Part shown: piece after piece, positions 1 to 7,525 of the stretch | Layout of the letters: each line of letters starts with the position of its first letter | Numbering within the stretch: the stretch's first letter is position 1 | NCBI GenBank assembly: GCA_045594885.1 | Contig: JAZNZJ010000012.1 | Location: 1 to 64,000, forward strand | Direction: 5' to 3' | Length of the DNA stretch: 64,000 nt | Source of the DNA: Fimenecus sp045594885 | Lineage (GTDB): Bacteria; Bacillota; Clostridia; Oscillospirales; Acutalibacteraceae | The notes under the pieces: model-generated | What the model saw: only the letters and a program-made list of their open reading frames with translations | Told to the model about the DNA's origin: nothing | Databases searched by the model: none | Translations under genes and position numbers: made by a program

Positions 1-1
1 T

Positions 2-1387
2 GCTATTTCTGGCGGTAAAAAATTCAGTCCTATTGTAAGGCATGAATATACACGTGTACATAATACCGATGCCGATGATTTTGATATTAATGCTTCGGGA
101 CAAATAACTGGGTATTTTGGAAAAGAAGTTGATATTACTATTCCTGAAAAAGTTCAGAATAAAACTGTAAAGGGAATTGCTGCATCTGCTTTTCAAAATA
201 ATACAAGTATCCGTTCAGTACACTTGCCCAAAAACATAACAACAATCAATGCATCTACTTTTGAAGGATGTACGTCGTTGGAAACTGTAACAGGTGAGGG
301 AATTAAGACCGTTAAAACCAAAGCGTTTAAAAATAGCTCACTTTCTGATTTCCCCTTTGAACAGATTGAAACAATAGCATCTCATGCCTTTGCAAGTTGT
401 ACAAATTTGCCTGATTTACATTTTGATAAAATAGAATCAATAGGTGCTTATGCATTCCAAAATGCGACAATTAAAAGCGACCTTTACATTGAAACAAATC
501 CTACAATTGATAAATATGCATTCAGCGGTTCAACTGTAAAAAAAGTTGATATGCCTAATATAACAGGACTTACTGACTGGGTATTCAATAAATGTGCAAG
601 TTTAAAAAGAGTTTCTCTTGAAAAAGCAGAAACTATTGGAATGGGAACATTTAAGTACTGCACTTCGTTGGATGATGTTCTTATACCATCAGTTACAACA
701 ATTGGTACAAATACATTCCAAAACACAAATCTCAGTGAAGTAAAATTTGACAATGTTGAAACTGTCGGCAATTATGCTTTCGGTAGTAACCCTAATCTTA
801 AGAGGATTTCATTGGAAAAAGCAACCTCAATCGGTGCTTGTGCATTTGAATATTGCTCAAGTCTTGAGTTGGCATATTTCCCCGAGTTGACAGCACTTGA
901 TTCAAATGTGTTTAATGATTGTCAAAATCTAAAATATGGTTATTTTCCTAAAGTATTGACGGTTAATTCAAAAGCTCTTGAAAGTTCATTTATTGAGTAT
1001 TTGTATTTTGGTGACGTTCAAACTATAAATAGTCTGCCCAATACATTAAAAATGGTTGTATTACCCGAAAGCCTTACATCAATTACGGTTGTTCCAAAAA
1101 ACACCGATTTCACAATTATGGGTTATATTGACTCATATGCCCACGAATACGCAATTCAAAATAATATTAAATTTGAAAGAATTCTTACCTATGTTGTTGG
1201 CGATGTTAATGGCGACAGAATAGTTGATGCAGCAGATGCAATTCTTGTATTGCGTCACAACGAAGGTCTTATTGAACTTGAAGGGGACTTCCTTTTAGCT
1301 GCTGACGTTAATGGTGATAATTGTGTTGATGATACTGACGCTCAGTTGATACTCAGTTATGATGCAGGTTTAATTGAAGAGTTTTAA
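2..1387 (+). CDS. LRR (BspA-type) protein with C-terminal dockerin, 5' end outside window
   Basis: The frame is open from base 2, so the start lies upstream; 461 residues are visible. Most of the protein is a run of roughly 20-25-residue repeats of the BspA/LRR_5 type, with units such as TTIGTNTFQNTNLSEVKF and the recurrent signature (S/T)IGxxAFxxCxSL. The last 65 residues form a type I dockerin with two calcium-loop F-hands, GDVNGDRIVDAADAIL and ADVNGDNCVDDTDAQLIL. Dockerins bind cohesins on scaffoldins or at the cell surface, so this is probably a secreted adhesion or binding protein docked to such a partner. No catalytic domain is visible in this part. A TTG at 224 lies inside the repeats and is not a credible start. 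Confidence 0.9.
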   Translation, partial: AISGGKKFSPIVRHEYTRVHNTDADDFDINASGQITGYFGKEVDITIPEKVQNKTVKGIAASAFQNNTSIRSVHLPKNITTINASTFEGCTSLETVTGEGIKTVKTKAFKNSSLSDFPFEQIETIASHAFASCTNLPDLHFDKIESIGAYAFQNATIKSDLYIETNPTIDKYAFSGSTVKKVDMPNITGLTDWVFNKCASLKRVSLEKAETIGMGTFKYCTSLDDVLIPSVTTIGTNTFQNTNLSEVKFDNVETVGNYAFGSNPNLKRISLEKATSIGACAFEYCSSLELAYFPELTALDSNVFNDCQNLKYGYFPKVLTVNSKALESSFIEYLYFGDVQTINSLPNTLKMVVLPESLTSITVVPKNTDFTIMGYIDSYAHEYAIQNNIKFERILTYVVGDVNGDRIVDAADAILVLRHNEGLIELEGDFLLAADVNGDNCVDDTDAQLILSYDAGLIEEF

Positions 1388-1394
1388 AAAGAAA

Positions 1395-1425
1395 GCATCC
1401 TGAATTTTTTCAGGATGCCTTTTTA
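1395..1425. terminator. Intrinsic terminator between convergent genes
   Basis: A perfect 10-bp stem (GCATCCTGAA, TTTT loop, TTCAGGATGC at 1395-1418) is followed by CTTTTTATT on the + strand and preceded by A-rich sequence that gives U's on the - strand. It lies between the dockerin gene and the convergent fliB-like gene, whose stop codon sits within the T-tract. It probably serves both directions. Confidence 0.85.
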
Positions 1426-2370
1426 TTGCCCCAATACTTCCAAAAGGGAGTTAATATTTTCTTCTGAATATTCAATTTCTGAGGAATACATTCGTGCTAT
1501 TTCAATCAAATCTTCAGTATTTAAAGCATTGTTTTTTATAATGAATAATCTGCACATCAAATTGATAAAATAAGTGCCGTGAATTGCAAATAGAATTCTT
1601 TGCGAAAATCTGCCGTCATCAAGGGAGTCAGCCAAATGGCGATATAAGAAATAAAATAAAATTTGCTCAAAACAGACATTAAAATTATCAGTTGTTTTAA
1701 TAGAGTTTATTTCATTAGAGTGTTTTTTTAATTCTAATAATAAATTAGTCCATATGGGGTCTAATTGTTCTAATTGAAGATAAATTTCAACCCATTCATC
1801 AATATTTTTTTCTGGCATTTTCAAGTCAAATAATGATAAAAGTTTCTTAATACGCAACTCAAGGCTTTTTTCTCTATTTTGAATAATTGAAAAAATTTTA
1901 TTTCTTTTATCAAAAAATTCAAGTTTATCATTATTAACCTCTGTGATTTCACCGTCATCGGATAATAAAATGAGTTGTGTAGGGGAGTTTTGTTCAATTA
2001 TTATTCTTGCCACTTCTTCACAACAAAGACCTAAACCGATTTCAATTCTGTCAAAATAAAAATTTCGAAAACGTGGGTGGTCACGACAAATTTGACAAAG
2101 ATAATCTTCACCTATGTTTAAAATGATGTCACAAAGGTTGTTTTTATTGAGAAATGGGCATCTTTCGTGTGAATCCAATTTGAAAGATGGAGTGTCATTA
2201 TCAATTTGAATATTATCATTTAATTTTTGACCAAAACTATTCTGAATAAATCGATATTTTTCGTAAGTATCTTCATCAATATCAATTTCCCAACCGATAC
2301 AACAACTGTGACGGCAACGGTCTGCTATGCAATTGAATTTTTTGTAATAATCCGGTGCAATGTATTTCAT
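1423..2370 (-). CDS. FliB-like flagellin lysine-N-methylase family protein
   Basis: A 315-residue protein beginning MKYIAPDYYKKF, the usual opening of proteins annotated as flagellin lysine-N-methylase (FliB). The start at 2370 is chosen because AAAGGA lies 8 bases upstream; a longer frame to 2406 lacks a site. Cysteines occur in a conserved order (CRHSCC, CPFLNKNNLC, CQICRDHPRF and LGLCCEE), consistent with a metal or Fe-S centre. Family members methylate lysines of flagellin, but no flagellar gene is visible in this window, so the substrate is open. The gene is convergent with the dockerin gene and divergent from the bile salt hydrolase gene. Confidence 0.75.
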   Translation of the reverse strand: MKYIAPDYYKKFNCIADRCRHSCCIGWEIDIDEDTYEKYRFIQNSFGQKLNDNIQIDNDTPSFKLDSHERCPFLNKNNLCDIILNIGEDYLCQICRDHPRFRNFYFDRIEIGLGLCCEEVARIIIEQNSPTQLILLSDDGEITEVNNDKLEFFDKRNKIFSIIQNREKSLELRIKKLLSLFDLKMPEKNIDEWVEIYLQLEQLDPIWTNLLLELKKHSNEINSIKTTDNFNVCFEQILFYFLYRHLADSLDDGRFSQRILFAIHGTYFINLMCRLFIIKNNALNTEDLIEIARMYSSEIEYSEENINSLLEVLGQ

Positions 2371-2465
2371 TTTATTATCCTTTTCGCTTTTTTTAAAGAA
2401 TAACATATACTGACTTATTTTTCAAATATAATTACACATAATAATCAAAAAAGGTAGTGATTATT

Positions 2466-3437
2466 ATGTGTACGGCAATATCATTTCAAACAAAGGACCA
2501 TTATTTTGGGCGAAATCTTGACGTTGAGTGTAAATATGGTGAGAAAATTGTAATTACACCGAGAAATTATCATTTTGATTTTAGATTAAACAATTCTGTT
2601 AAAAGTCATTATGCAATTATTGGTGTAGCGGTGGTTGAAAATAATTATCCGCTTTATTTTGACGGCACTAACGAAAAAGGACTTTCTATGGCAGGGTTGA
2701 ATTTTCCCGAAACGGCAAATTATGAAGAACCTACCGAAAATAAGCATAATATAGGTGTATTTGAGTTGATTCCTTGGATTTTGGGTACTTGTTCTAGTGT
2801 TGATGAAGCAAAAGATTTGTTGCAGAAAACTAATATTGTTGCTATGGACTTTAATGAGAATTATCATTCTGCACCACTTCATTGGATGATTTCTGACCGT
2901 GATTATTCAATTACCGTTGAATGTGTCGAAGATGGGCTTAAAATCTATTACAACCCCGTTCATACATTAACAAACAATCCCGAATTCCCAATGCAAATGT
3001 TTAATCTTAATAATTATATGAGCCTAACAAGAGAAGAGCCCGAAACCCGCTTTGCAGAAGGCTTTGATTTTTATAAATATAGCAGGGGAATGGGGGCACT
3101 TGGGATGCCCGGAGATTTGTCTTCAATGTCAAGGTTTGTAAGAGAATCATTTACAAGACTTAATTCTGTTTGTGGTGAAAGTGAAAGCGAGAGCATAAGT
3201 CAGTTTTTTCACATTCTTGATTCAGTATCACAAACAAGAGGCTGTGTGCGAGTTGAAGACTCTTTTGAAATAACCTCATATTCTTCTTGCTGCAATGCAG
3301 ACAAAGGCATTTATTATTATAAAACCTATGAAAACAGTCAGATTTCTGCGGTCAATTTACACCACGAAAATCTTGACAATGAAAAACTTGTGATATATAA
3401 TCTTGTCAATGAGCAACAAATTAATTATCAAAATTAA
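2466..3437 (+). CDS. Choloylglycine hydrolase family protein (bile salt hydrolase / penicillin V acylase)
   Basis: A 323-residue Ntn-hydrolase. The ATG at 2466 is preferred over an in-frame GTG at 2457 because the family needs Cys2 as the N-terminal nucleophile after Met removal, and the protein then begins MCTAISF. Other family positions are visible: Arg16 and Asp19 in GRNLD, Asn in AGLNFPE, a second Asn in TNNPEF, and Arg in SRFVRESF. Length fits bile salt hydrolases (about 315-340). The enzyme would cleave the amide bond of glycine- or taurine-conjugated bile acids, or a penicillin/acyl-homoserine-lactone type amide; sequence alone does not settle which. No signal peptide is present, so it is cytoplasmic. 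Its 3' end contains a consensus promoter for pnuC. Confidence 0.9.
   Translation: MCTAISFQTKDHYFGRNLDVECKYGEKIVITPRNYHFDFRLNNSVKSHYAIIGVAVVENNYPLYFDGTNEKGLSMAGLNFPETANYEEPTENKHNIGVFELIPWILGTCSSVDEAKDLLQKTNIVAMDFNENYHSAPLHWMISDRDYSITVECVEDGLKIYYNPVHTLTNNPEFPMQMFNLNNYMSLTREEPETRFAEGFDFYKYSRGMGALGMPGDLSSMSRFVRESFTRLNSVCGESESESISQFFHILDSVSQTRGCVRVEDSFEITSYSSCCNADKGIYYYKTYENSQISAVNLHHENLDNEKLVIYNLVNEQQINYQN
3373..3401 (+). promoter_or_regulatory. Consensus sigma-A promoter inside the end of the bile salt hydrolase gene
   Basis: TTGACA at 3373-3378, a 17-base spacer, and TATAAT at 3396-3401: a perfect match in both boxes at ideal spacing. It would start RNA near 3408, about 130 bases before pnuC, giving pnuC its own leader. 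Confidence 0.7.
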
Positions 3438-3442
3438 ATAAT

Positions 3443-3531
3443 ACTGCCACCGGGTAGTGTGATGCAATAAGGCATTCACGGGTACATCATTAGGTCTTTG
3501 AAGATGTACCGTGAATGTTATTTTTTTGGAG
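3443..3531 (+). promoter_or_regulatory. Candidate attenuator / riboswitch-like leader of pnuC
   Basis: Between the promoter at 3373 and the pnuC start lies a hairpin (ACTGCC 3443-3448 with GGTAGT 3453-3458), then a possible hairpin pairing GTGATGC (3459-3465) with GCATTCAC (3472-3479). A strong terminator follows: CATTCACGGGTACATC at 3473-3488 pairs with GATGTACCGTGAATG at 3503-3517, with one bulged G, and leads into TTATTTTTTT. The pnuC ribosome site GGAG (3528-3531) follows at once. The second and third stems share bases and exclude each other, which is the layout of transcription attenuation. I do not recognise a named riboswitch class. The alternative is a plain terminator for the upstream gene, but no promoter fits between it and pnuC. 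Confidence 0.6.
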
Positions 3532-3537
3532 TTTTAT

Positions 3538-4227
3538 ATGAAAAAATCACTTGAGTATTTTACAAAATTTGAAATTGGATTGTGGTCAACATCAGTGTTG
3601 TTGATTGTGTTTTCTTTTTGTGTTTTTGACAGAGAAAACTATTTAACACTTATAGCATCAATTATCGGTGCAACATTTTTGATTTTCAACGCAAAAGGCA
3701 ACCCGATAGGACAATTCCTTACAATAGTTTTCAGTGTGCTATACGGCATAATTTCGTATGGATTTTCTTATTACGGTGAGATGATTACATATCTTACAAT
3801 GACAATGCCAATGGCACTTTTTGCACTTGTTTCATGGCTAAAAAATCCTTTTGAAAAAGGCAAGGCAGAAGTAAAAGTAAACAAAATTTCAAAAAAAGAA
3901 ATCATATTTATGACTCTGCTTACGGCAATTGTAACACTCATATTTTATTTTATTTTAAAACATTTCAATACGGCTAATTTAATACCCAGTACAGTTTCCG
4001 TCACTACAAGCTTTGTCGCAGTTTACCTAACCTTTAGACGAAGTCCGTATTTTGCTCTTGCATATGCTTGTAATGACCTTGTATTGATTGTGTTGTGGAC
4101 ACTTGCATCATTTACAGACATATCATATTTATCAGTTGTAATATGCTTTATAGTGTTTCTTGTGAATGATTTGTACGGATTTGCAAGTTGGAAGAGAATG
4201 GAAAAAAGGCAGAAATCTACCAATTAA
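3538..4227 (+). CDS. pnuC: PnuC family vitamin (nicotinamide riboside) transporter
   Basis: A 229-residue integral membrane protein with about seven hydrophobic segments and the PnuC layout, including the late motif FLVNDLYGFASWKRM, which resembles the family's C-terminal Asn/Tyr/Gly/Trp pattern. The ATG at 3538 has GGAG seven bases upstream; an in-frame TTG at 3511 lies inside the terminator stem and is rejected. PnuC proteins facilitate uptake of nicotinamide riboside, while relatives take up riboflavin or thiamine, so the exact vitamin is uncertain. It stands alone downstream of a likely attenuator leader, implying control by supply of the transported compound or its product. Confidence 0.85.
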   Translation: MKKSLEYFTKFEIGLWSTSVLLIVFSFCVFDRENYLTLIASIIGATFLIFNAKGNPIGQFLTIVFSVLYGIISYGFSYYGEMITYLTMTMPMALFALVSWLKNPFEKGKAEVKVNKISKKEIIFMTLLTAIVTLIFYFILKHFNTANLIPSTVSVTTSFVAVYLTFRRSPYFALAYACNDLVLIVLWTLASFTDISYLSVVICFIVFLVNDLYGFASWKRMEKRQKSTN

Positions 4228-4290
4228 TAATAGCAAGATAACTTAATATTAATTTTTTGGGCATAGTAAAAAACTCCGCCTGACTTTTAT

Positions 4291-4412
4291 TTGTCCCCAT
4301 TCTGTCACTCGCTTTGCTCGTGCAACCTTCCCCTCGTAGGTGGAAGGCTATCCTTGGGCTCCACCCTTGAGGGGGAGCTGGCAAATGCGTAGCATTTGAC
4401 TGAGGGGGGGAT
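4291..4412. repeat. Dispersed GC-rich intergenic repeat of the gut-Clostridia type
   Basis: The segment is clearly GC-richer than its surroundings. It has internal inverted pairs: CTTCCCCTCG...GGTGGAAG, GGGCTCCACCC...GGGGGAGC, and GCAAATGCGTAGCATTTG (4381-4398). It ends in TGACTGAGGGGGGG. The phrase GGGAGCTGGCAAATGC...GACTGAGGGG resembles a multi-copy intergenic element I recall from many Clostridiales genomes. GTCCCC and GGGGAC flank the core in inverted order. It encodes no protein. Whether it is mobile or an RNA element cannot be judged from one copy. Confidence 0.6.
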
Positions 4413-4478
4413 TAGTGCACAAGGGGACGGTTTTCCGTGTTAGATTAACAATTAAGTAATATTTAATTTTATATAACA

Positions 4479-4503
4479 AAAACCGACATTTGATGTCGGT
4501 TTT
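4479..4503 (-). terminator. Intrinsic terminator of the lipoprotein gene
   Basis: AAAACCGACA (4479-4488) pairs perfectly with TGTCGGTTTT (4494-4503). Read on the - strand the stem is followed by a T-rich tract, TTTTTGTTATA. It lies 21 bases past the lipoprotein stop. Confidence 0.8.
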
Positions 4504-4523
4504 GCTTTTGTATGCGTTAATTT

Positions 4524-4841
4524 TTATCCTCTGGTTGTGCCCTCAAGTGCGTCACCAATACCGCCGACAGCATCGCCTGCAGCATTACCGACATCACCCA
4601 TTGCATCGCCAACATTACTTACAGCATTTCCAATGTCGTCACCAACCTGACTCATAGCATTGTCGTTTGTGGTACTGCTTGTATTGTTGGTATTGTTATT
4701 ATTTGCTCTTGTTGTAGATGTGGTTGAAGATGTGCTTGAATTTGTATCACTTACTTTACCGTCGTCTGCATCTGTACAACCAACAAGTAAAACACAAAGA
4801 AGAGCAGTCACCATTACCATAATTAAAGCTACTTTCTTCAT
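4524..4841 (-). CDS. Small Ser/Thr/Asn-rich lipoprotein
   Basis: A 105-residue protein starting MKKVAL at 4841, with GGAGGG seven bases upstream. A signal peptide ends in the lipobox LVGC, so Cys22 would be lipidated and the protein held on the outer face of the membrane. After a low-complexity Ser/Thr/Asn linker come repeated Gly/Asp/Ala/Val units (GDDIGNAVSNVGDAMGDVG and similar) forming a glycine-zipper-like amphipathic stretch. I do not recognise a family. It lies 56 bases downstream of ypeB on the same strand and may be co-transcribed with it. Confidence 0.75.
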   Translation of the reverse strand: MKKVALIMVMVTALLCVLLVGCTDADDGKVSDTNSSTSSTTSTTRANNNNTNNTSSTTNDNAMSQVGDDIGNAVSNVGDAMGDVGNAAGDAVGGIGDALEGTTRG

Positions 4842-4897
4842 AATTTTCCCTCCTTGAATAGTTGGTATTATTATTTCTTTCAAGCTACAGTTTTATA

Positions 4898-6238
4898 CTA
4901 TTTTGTGAGTACTCCGCCGTCGCTGTAAAGCAAAATTAAAATATTATCTTCTTCACCCGTGTCGCAATCAATATATACAAGTATTTCCTGTCCGTTATCT
5001 GTTTTACAATGAATTTCATAGCAGTATTTTTCCGTCATCCATTCAGTAGGAATAATACAGAGTTGAGTGTCAATAACTTGTAGTTCATTATTAAGCTTTG
5101 CAATTGCATCACTTTCTGAAATTTTAGGCTTTGTGATTTTTCTTTCAATATGATTTGAAATATAACCCGATGCATCAAATGACATTATTTGTCCGTTTTC
5201 AAGATTAACACTTACTTTAATAAGGTCGGGGTATAATATATATCCATTCTGCGTTGCTGCAAAATTAATTGTGCATATTCCGTCATCTGTAAAATAATAG
5301 CTTTCTTTCATATCGCTGTAACCGAGTTTTGATATGAAATCTTTTGCATATTTGATTGCGGTTTCATACTTAATTCTAATTTCACCCGCAAAACCTGAAT
5401 TTATCATATAAACAGGTTTTCCACCCGCTTTTGTAATTGCAACCGTGCATTTTTCTCCCTGAAAAATATAGCAGGGAATAGTACCGTCTTCATCGTGAGC
5501 ATATGATAATTCTTCAGTTTCACATATTTTTTGTGCTGTTTTGAGTGCTTCTTCTTGTGAAACCTCCTCGTCGTTCTTTATGAACTTCGGCTCGGTTTGT
5601 TCAATGTGGTCAGAAAATGGCCCGTCATAGATTAAAGAGGGCAAATCCGTCATTGATTGCTCGGCATCATCAAGTCCTTTGCTCAAGGATTTCGACTCGG
5701 TATTTTCATTCAGTAGGGTAGAGTTCATATCTTCAAAAGATAAATTATTGCTCTGCAACAATCTGCACATATCGCTGACCTGTTGATTAAGGGAATAGCA
5801 ATAAGTGTAAAGGTCTTTGAGTTGTTGCCTTTCTTCAGTTGTTAAATCTTCGCCCGACGCACTTTTTCTTTGTAAAGACATAACAAATTCACCGATTTGC
5901 GAAAGGAATTTGTAGGTGTTGTTAAGATTAAGTTCATCTGTGGGCAAAACCGAAAGACTATTTTTAGCACTTGCCGCTTCTCTCCATAAATCACTTGAAA
6001 GGTCTGAAAGCATTGTGGGTGTGCTGACATATATGGTTTTTTCAAGGTTGGTCGAGATGTTAGTCAAATATTCCTCAAGAGAAATCAATGCCATTTGTCG
6101 CATTGCAGTTACTTCACGTTCATATTTATTGACTTTTACCGTTTGAATTATACTGAATATTCCCAATACAAGAATAATTGTAGTAATGTAAAGTCCTATT
6201 CGCCATTTTCCACGTCTTGAAATGCCATTATTTTTCAT
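4898..6238 (-). CDS. ypeB: Germination protein YpeB
   Basis: A 446-residue protein beginning MKNNGISRRGKW, with AAAGGAG seven bases before the ATG. One N-terminal transmembrane helix (about residues 12-32) is followed by a long helical ectodomain and a C-terminal half with PepSY-type units, e.g. ISQEEAL/SQEEALKTAQKICE and KYETAIKYAKDFISKLGY. This is the YpeB architecture. YpeB sits in the spore inner membrane and is mutually required with the cortex-lytic enzyme SleB for cortex hydrolysis at germination. SleB is usually the neighbouring gene but is absent here; a lipoprotein follows instead. Confidence 0.85.
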   Translation of the reverse strand: MKNNGISRRGKWRIGLYITTIILVLGIFSIIQTVKVNKYEREVTAMRQMALISLEEYLTNISTNLEKTIYVSTPTMLSDLSSDLWREAASAKNSLSVLPTDELNLNNTYKFLSQIGEFVMSLQRKSASGEDLTTEERQQLKDLYTYCYSLNQQVSDMCRLLQSNNLSFEDMNSTLLNENTESKSLSKGLDDAEQSMTDLPSLIYDGPFSDHIEQTEPKFIKNDEEVSQEEALKTAQKICETEELSYAHDEDGTIPCYIFQGEKCTVAITKAGGKPVYMINSGFAGEIRIKYETAIKYAKDFISKLGYSDMKESYYFTDDGICTINFAATQNGYILYPDLIKVSVNLENGQIMSFDASGYISNHIERKITKPKISESDAIAKLNNELQVIDTQLCIIPTEWMTEKYCYEIHCKTDNGQEILVYIDCDTGEEDNILILLYSDGGVLTK

Positions 6239-6328
6239 GTTTTTAACTCCTTTGAAAAAAGTGAACATCTTTGCTGGTATTGTTAACAAAAAATTCAAAA
6301 ATATACTGTAAAAAACTTGATTTTTTAT

Positions 6329-6357
6329 TTGCCAAATCATACTTTTTGTAGTATAAT
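6329..6357 (+). promoter_or_regulatory. Sigma-A promoter for cysteine desulfurase-thiI
   Basis: TTGCCA at 6329-6334, a 17-base spacer, and a perfect TATAAT at 6352-6357, placed 38 bases before the GTG start at 6396. Confidence 0.65.
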
Positions 6358-6395
6358 GTATTTTGATTAATTATGCAGAATGGGAGAGAAGTGTC

Positions 6396-7523
6396 GTGAG
6401 CATATATCTTGATAATAGTGCTACAACAAAACCGTGCGAATCCGCAGTAAAAAAAGCGATTCAAATGTGCAACGAATACTTTGAAAACCCATCATCTTTA
6501 CATATGGGCGGGTTTAATGCTAAAAAGGAATTGGATGTCGCACGTAGTTCAGTTGCAAAAATTCTTTCTTGTAATGACAACGAGATATTTTTCACTCCAA
6601 GTGGCACAGTAGCAAACTATACTGCAATTCTCGGCACAGCCCGTACTAAAAAAAGAGAAGGCAAAAAAATCATAACCACAATGCTTGAACACCCAAGTGT
6701 TTTGAAAAATTTTGAAATTTTGAGTGAGCAGGGGTTTGAGCCCATATATCTTAAGCCTGATAAAAACGGAAAAATAAATCTTGAAGAACTTTCAAATGCA
6801 GTTGATGAAAATACAATTCTTGTAAGTGTAATGGCTGTCAATAACGAGGTAGGCTCAATTCAAGATATTGACAAGATTAAAGGCATAATCCGCAACAAGA
6901 AATCAAAAGCATATTTTCATTGTGATGCAGTTCAGGCATTTGGCAAAATACCGTTGAAGCCTAAAAAAATGGGAATAGATTTAATGAGTATGAGTGCTCA
7001 TAAAATTCACGGACTCAAAGGTGCAGGGGCACTTTATGTGAATAGTGCAATCCGTCTTATGCCCGCAATTGCAGGCGGCGGTCAAGAGGGTGGACTTGTT
7101 TCGGGAACTGAAGCAATGCCCGCAATTTGTGCCTTTGGTGCAGCGGCAACTGAAATCGGTAATATTGAAAAGAATCTTGATAGAATTAGTGAAGTGAAAG
7201 AATATTTCATTGATAAAATTAAGGATTCAGACAAAATATATGTTAATTCACCCAAGGATTCGTTACCATATATAATCAATATTTCAGTCGAAGGTGTGCC
7301 CTCACAGGTTATGCTCAATTCACTTTCATCATTGGGTATTTATGTTTCTGCAGGGTCCGCCTGTGCAAAAGGGCACAGAAGTGATGTTCTCACAGCAATG
7401 GGGATTGAGCCCCGCAGAATAGACAGTGCTATTAGAGTAAGCTTGTCAAAAACTACCACTGAAAATGATATGGATTTATTGTATAATGGAATTATAGAAA
7501 CAGTAAATCGTGTTAGGAGATAA
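6396..7523 (+). CDS. Cysteine desulfurase (NifS/IscS family)
   Basis: A 375-residue class V PLP aminotransferase-fold enzyme that takes sulfur from cysteine as a persulfide. The GTG at 6396, preceded by GGGAGAG, gives the standard opening MSIYLDNSATTKP; the TTG at 6363 overlaps the promoter's downstream side and has no ribosome site. Visible residues are the PLP lysine Lys203 in SAHKIHG, His in LEHPSV, and the persulfide cysteine Cys323 in SAGSACAKG. It is followed two bases later by thiI, so it most likely supplies sulfur for 4-thiouridine in tRNA, as NifZ does for ThiI in Bacillus. Confidence 0.93.
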   Translation: MSIYLDNSATTKPCESAVKKAIQMCNEYFENPSSLHMGGFNAKKELDVARSSVAKILSCNDNEIFFTPSGTVANYTAILGTARTKKREGKKIITTMLEHPSVLKNFEILSEQGFEPIYLKPDKNGKINLEELSNAVDENTILVSVMAVNNEVGSIQDIDKIKGIIRNKKSKAYFHCDAVQAFGKIPLKPKKMGIDLMSMSAHKIHGLKGAGALYVNSAIRLMPAIAGGGQEGGLVSGTEAMPAICAFGAAATEIGNIEKNLDRISEVKEYFIDKIKDSDKIYVNSPKDSLPYIINISVEGVPSQVMLNSLSSLGIYVSAGSACAKGHRSDVLTAMGIEPRRIDSAIRVSLSKTTTENDMDLLYNGIIETVNRVRR

Positions 7524-7525
7524 AA

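Larger units (their letters stand above)
4228..4523. other. Intergenic region holding a dispersed repeat and a terminator
   Basis: This 296-base gap between pnuC and the lipoprotein gene (-) has no credible coding frame. It contains the GC-richer repeat at 4291-4412 and the lipoprotein gene's terminator at 4479-4503. The start, 4228-4290, is featureless AT-rich sequence. Confidence 0.7.

Noticed and set aside
224..700. Repeated units that could suggest a tandem repeat or CRISPR-like array
   Set aside because: Units vary in DNA sequence and length and correspond to leucine-rich protein repeats in one open frame.
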